Source of the DNA: Phalacrocorax aristotelis
Lineage: Eukaryota > Chordata > Aves > Suliformes > Phalacrocoracidae
DNA length: 64,000 bases
Reading direction: 5' to 3'
Assembly: GCF_949628215.1 (NCBI RefSeq)
Contig: NC_134276.1
Coordinates: 9,575,690-9,639,689, forward strand
Each line of letters begins with the position of its first letter. Positions within the stretch are counted from its first letter, which is position 1. Positions 52,801 to 64,000 of the stretch are shown in pieces. The notes under the pieces are model-generated. The model was not told the DNA's origin and did no database searches. It worked only from the letters and a program-made list of their open reading frames with translations. The position numbers and the translations under genes were made by a program.

Positions 52801-55800
52801 GGGCTGTTTGGGTAATCCAGCTCTTATCTGGCACTTTCAAACAGGCAGACAAGATCATGACACTGTTATCCTGGGTTTTCTGTACCATATTTGGTGAAAG
52901 CATTTTTTTTAACTATAGTAAAAATATATATTTCTGATATTTATCCTTACTGTTGAATAGCAACAAAACATTTCAAGAGCTGTAAAATATTTCAGCTCCT
53001 ATTTTTGTGGGAATCCAATTAAGAAAATCAAATAGCCAGGGTATTTGGTGTATACAGAGAACGAGAAAAATGTCAATACAGCCTGAAGATAATCCAAGTG
53101 TCACTGAAATTAATATAATCTACTTTCCTTGCAGTCCCCAAGGTCACTAGACAAAACTTTGTTTCTGTTATTGTTGTATCTGTCCCTGAATCACAGAAAG
53201 AGAGAGTAATTGCCTCTTTTCCACCTCAGAAATGTCCTTAAACAAACACTAGTGATAACTGGACCAATATGTTCCTACATTCACTGAAAAAGCTCTGAGG
53301 TGCTGAACAAAGCTTACCTTGTCTTTCCAAGGCACCCTTTTTTAATGCAGAAGGCCATGTCCTCAAAGTCACTTGAGGTTTTGGAAAACCAAAATCCCAT
53401 TCTCATCAAGCTACTGAAAAATTAATTTCATTTAGGTTTGTTCCTCAGTGAAATGAAGAAAAATCCCTTCATTTGTGTCAAAACATGCCTGGAATCTATT
53501 TCTCTTCCCTCCACTGTGAATATAATGCATAGAAGGGCTTTGAGGAATAGTGGAGGGGTTGGCATATACTTCTGGACTTAAACCTGTGAGTTTATCCTGC
53601 TCTAATCAAGTATGTGGCTCAACCATACCGGCCATGCTAATGTGTGAAGTGGTGCTGTAACATACAGCAGTTGCTAACACAGTGCATGGGGAAGAAGGGC
53701 TGCTACAGTAGATTGGAAAGCACGTCTTGATACTAAACCAGAAGGAAGAAAAAGACTCAGGGTGCATGTTGGATGGTACAGATAATTTGGAGAAAAGGAA
53801 GAGAATGACTAGACTTTTGTCCAAGCAGGAGCCGGTCCCTGTGGAAAGTTGTATGCATAAGCAATGAAACTGAAATTTGTGAGGAAATAAAATACGGGTC
53901 GCTAACCATTCCCTTTCTTGCCTCAGCTTCACTTCTAGATGTAGATATTAGCCAGCAACTGATTTAATCAAGAGAAACTCTTCCTCACACTTCTCTTTCC
54001 CACTACCATTGGACTTCCTATAGATTTGAGTTCTTCAGGACTTCAAAGTCTTTTTCTGTTCTGATAATAACTTCATTTTCCTGCCTGTATTGCATCCCCT
54101 CTGTCTTCTCTCCTCCTGCATCTGAATTCTGATATTTCACAAGTGACTGAAAAAACATGAATCTCTCTTCTTTTCTGTGAGCAACATCCCTGCCATTACA
54201 CATTTCATATAGTGAAGTTTGCAGCACAAAACTGATGCTGGTCATTGAGCATAAGAAAGACGGAGCAATGTTTTGTTGCATAAGCCAAGAAAGGATTCCA
54301 AAAATGTTTTTATCGAAGTCCAGATCTCTGGCAAAAAGTGAGGTGCAGCTCCACGTTGAAAGCCTCCTAAGGCGCGTGGCTGATATATTTACAGGTCTCT
54401 CATCTGCAGGTGATCATGCAGGAAAGACTTATTCCAGGGAGGTTTTTATATGTGTAGCCTTGTGGAGCTGACATTACCTAAGACGTGGCTTTATCAAGCA
54501 GCAAGGAGGCATAGACTGCTGCAGTATCAGATGTAGGGACATTTAAAGGAGATTGGTGTATGCTTTATAAAACTGAAGGGAAACTTCCTTGCCAGAATAC
54601 AAAATACATGTCTCTCTCCTTACTTTTAATTCAAATTTATTACTAAAACTTATGTTGTAAACGAGACTGAGAGGCATTTTTTTGCAATCTGCAAAAGCTG
54701 GGACTATAAATATGACCATTAAAAATACAGCTCAATATATTGTATGGACAAGCTGGGAGTAGACTTTTTAAAATCTGTTTTTGATACAAAGCTAAATAAG
54801 ACAAGAGCCAACCATCATGTAAATAGTAAATTAACTGGGGACTACACACCCATGAAGCTATGGTGATGGGTGTCCTGTTACCAGGCGTGCATATTGTATC
54901 AGGGGTTTCAGTCTCCAAAGAGTGCCTGTTGAACTTGTGTATGGCTGAGGAACAAGGGTTAGATCTCCTGAGGAAAATTACTTGTCACTGATGTCCTGAG
55001 GGGTTGTTTTGTGAGCATATTGACTTTGGTCCCTATAAAGGCATAAAATGCATGTCTAAAGCCAGATGAACTATCTGCAAAATGTAGCAGTTCATGTAAT
55101 ACATGAAGCAGTTGGCTTGACTAAAAAGACGACTACTTGCCTTTAAAAGAGTCAGATCGGAGGGGAAAATCATTGACTCATCCTACAAGACCTTTTGAGG
55201 TGCCACCCCATCCTGCTTTTCCATCCTGAGAGCAAAGTAAGACCTTCAGAGGGTAAATCCTCCCACAAGCCCAGACAGATGCCTTGTCTAAGGCATGGAG
55301 ATCCGCACACCTTGGGAAGCCAGCTCAAAGCACAGACCCCAAAGACCAGCCTGGTGGCTGTTTGCTCCACATTGCCTTATATATGGTGCTGACAGGCTAA
55401 TTACCCAAACTTATCAGGTCAATGGGCAGTTCCCAACACTAGTGTTTCACAAGTGGGTCCTCTGTTGCGCTGGTGAGGCACCTGGAGCAAGTTGCCTCCT
55501 AACTGACTTGTAGCAGCTCCTTCTCCAGCTATTCTACGTTGGGTAAAACCTCAGGTGCTCACTGAAACAGAGATGTAAGATGGGATCTGTCACATCTCAG
55601 ACAAGACCCCCACTGGTTGAAGAGTTGACCATTTGCACTAGTTGATCTTCATAAACTGATCAGCTTGGCGTGGTGGCCTGGTCCCTGCAATGTGAGCTTT
55701 GGAGGCTTCTGGATGGCCCAGCTGGGGTGTGAACCTGAGCTTATACCACACACTCAGTACTCTGCTCTGGGGGACACATGGGGCTGGGTCTCTTTTTCTC

Positions 55801-57057
55801 CCCTTCTCCGTTCTCCTGGCACAAGAAAGTTTTCCCTGAGATGAGATGGCTTTGCTGGGTGCTGAGTGCCTGGGGAAGCAGGACTGGGGGAGCTGGGCTG
55901 CAGGAGCACTTGCAAGTCCATTTTGTGGCTGTTTAAGTTTTCTCTGTTAAAAGTTTTTTTCTCAAGGAAAGCTTGATGTTTGACATTTTCTGGAAAATAC
56001 CCCATCAGTTTCATGGCTAAAGGATATGTTGGGAGTAATTAGGTAACCTAGCTCATATATTACAACCGTGCAACAATCTTTACCAGGAAAGGATTAACTT
56101 TATGTATAAAAATCTGCCTATACGCCAAGCCTTGCCTGACTGTCTTCCACTTATATAAATTCTTCCAACAAACTGCTTTTCCCTTTGTCTTCCCTCTCTT
56201 TCACCTCAAAAATTTCTCCCCTCGTCCACAGAAATTATACGCAATCCAAATCTGTGAGCTCTTCTGGAAAAAACCTGTCTCTTCTCCCCTTGTCTATACA
56301 GAGCCTGGCACAATGAAAACCTGACCCCTGAACAATGTTTTGAAGTGATGCGTGCTCTGAGCATTTGAATACTTGAATTCTGTTTACTAATCATAAAGAA
56401 GAGAGGCTGTGGGATACAAGTGTTGGAATAATTTATCTCTAAAGTAGCCAAATTGATATTCTGCAAGAGCATAGAGATCTACGCCGTGGCAAGGAGAATA
56501 TCAGCCCCGTATTCTAGCAGACTTTCTGGTGAACAAAGGACTAATGCAAACCTAAATCTGTTTGGAGCAGTCATGCTTTTAGCAGCACTAACTACAGCAA
56601 CTAGTTAATCACTTTTTCAGATTATAAAATGAAGTATGACATGACTCTTCTGTACCTGCTCGGGAGGAAAATAAAAATCTGAAACTTGACCTCCCTTAAT
56701 AATTTCTCTGATAAGGACTTAATTTTTCTGCCTGCTTAGGGAAGGACAAGATGTGCACCACCAGCTAGATATTGGAACAGGGTTGAATACAAAACGAGGG
56801 CTATTTTTCTTTTTTTTTTAAATTATTTCTAGATCTAGTAACTCAGGTCTTTAGAAAGCAGCTGAATTATGCCAACAATTCCTGGATCAGATTGAGGCGG
56901 GAAGACAAATACCAGCCTCCGTTCAAATTTCAGCTTTATCCCTGGGTTCAATCTGATGGAAACAGTCCTCATACTCACTTGTACCTGGCATTTGTTTCTT
57001 CAACTCAGCAGATGAACATTTTCATTTACAACATCAGCACAGCCACAACTCATTTAC
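46893..57057 (-). other. GRM5: GRM5 intron between cysteine-rich and membrane-domain exons
   Basis: This is a 10,165-nt phase 1 intron with donor ACAG|GTAAATG (GT at 57057-57056) and acceptor CTGTAG. No exon, RNA gene or recognisable mobile element was found. The stretch around 55.2-55.9 kb is somewhat more GC-rich and has several overlapping short open frames on both strands without family similarity. Confidence 0.9.
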
Positions 57058-57184
57058 CTGTGAGGTCATCATTGGGCCAGGAGCCGAGCTGGCAGGCTTT
57101 GCATGTGTATTCATCAAATACATATTCATTCTCTTTACAAGGAGTGCAGGTCCAACAGCAACTCACTTCTCCTTTACGGATCAC
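57058..57184 (-). CDS. GRM5: GRM5 cysteine-rich domain exon
   Basis: This 127-nt exon encodes 42 residues plus the first base of a Gly codon completed in the next exon. It reads VIRKGEVSCCWTCTPCKENE, then YVFDEYTCKACQLGSWPNDDLT. Six of the nine linker cysteines are here. The cysteine-rich domain is extracellular and transmits closure of the glutamate-binding lobes to the membrane helices. The acceptor is TTGTCTCAG (AG at 57186-57185) with only a modest pyrimidine tract, preceded by a branch-point-like CTAAAC about 30 nt upstream. The donor is G|GTAAATG. The frame matches the exon before (phase 0) and after (phase 1). It is too short and lacks a start codon, so ORF calling shows only an antisense frame. 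Confidence 0.97.

Positions 57185-64000
<6,816 letters not shown>

Overview
The window looks like vertebrate nuclear DNA, most probably from a bird (or another sauropsid). It is intron-dominated, has no bacterial-style gene packing, and shows no recognisable L1 or SINE copies. The only protein-coding gene I can support is the 3' half of GRM5, the metabotropic glutamate receptor 5 (mGluR5), on the minus strand. The bird inference rests on the GRM5 sequence (near-identical to other vertebrates in the membrane domain, with a compact C-terminal tail lacking the Gly/Ala-rich stretch I recall from mammals) and on the low visible repeat content. It is not proven.

Layout in transcription order, from high to low coordinates. 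64000-60887: intron; the exons for the N-terminal glutamate-binding lobe lie beyond the window. 60886-60718: exon for the end of the ligand-binding domain and the start of the cysteine-rich linker. 57184-57058: cysteine-rich domain exon. 46892-45953: the large exon with all seven membrane helices and the proximal tail. 31554-31459: a 96-nt cassette exon absent from the six-frame ORFs as a recognisable product; it encodes the 32-residue insert that separates mGluR5b from mGluR5a. 22231-21409: terminal coding exon with the Homer ligand, PDZ ligand and stop. Below 21409 come the presumed 3' UTR and about 18 kb with no gene I can recognise.

All splice sites are GT-AG and every junction is in phase. 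Including the cassette gives 717 residues plus a shared Arg codon; skipping it gives 685. Nine cysteines typical of the family linker are spread over three exons (2+6+1). The protein would be a Gq-coupled postsynaptic glutamate receptor scaffolded through Homer and PDZ proteins.

The non-coding points of most interest are a pure 177-nt compound pentanucleotide array in the intron just upstream of the cassette exon, an RBFOX-type hexamer 85 nt upstream of that exon, a 37-nt perfect purine/pyrimidine alternation downstream of the gene, and an LTR-like promoter/poly(A) arrangement near 39.7-39.85 kb. I found no convincing undescribed biological system; the window reads as an ordinary neuronal gene with some notable intronic structure.
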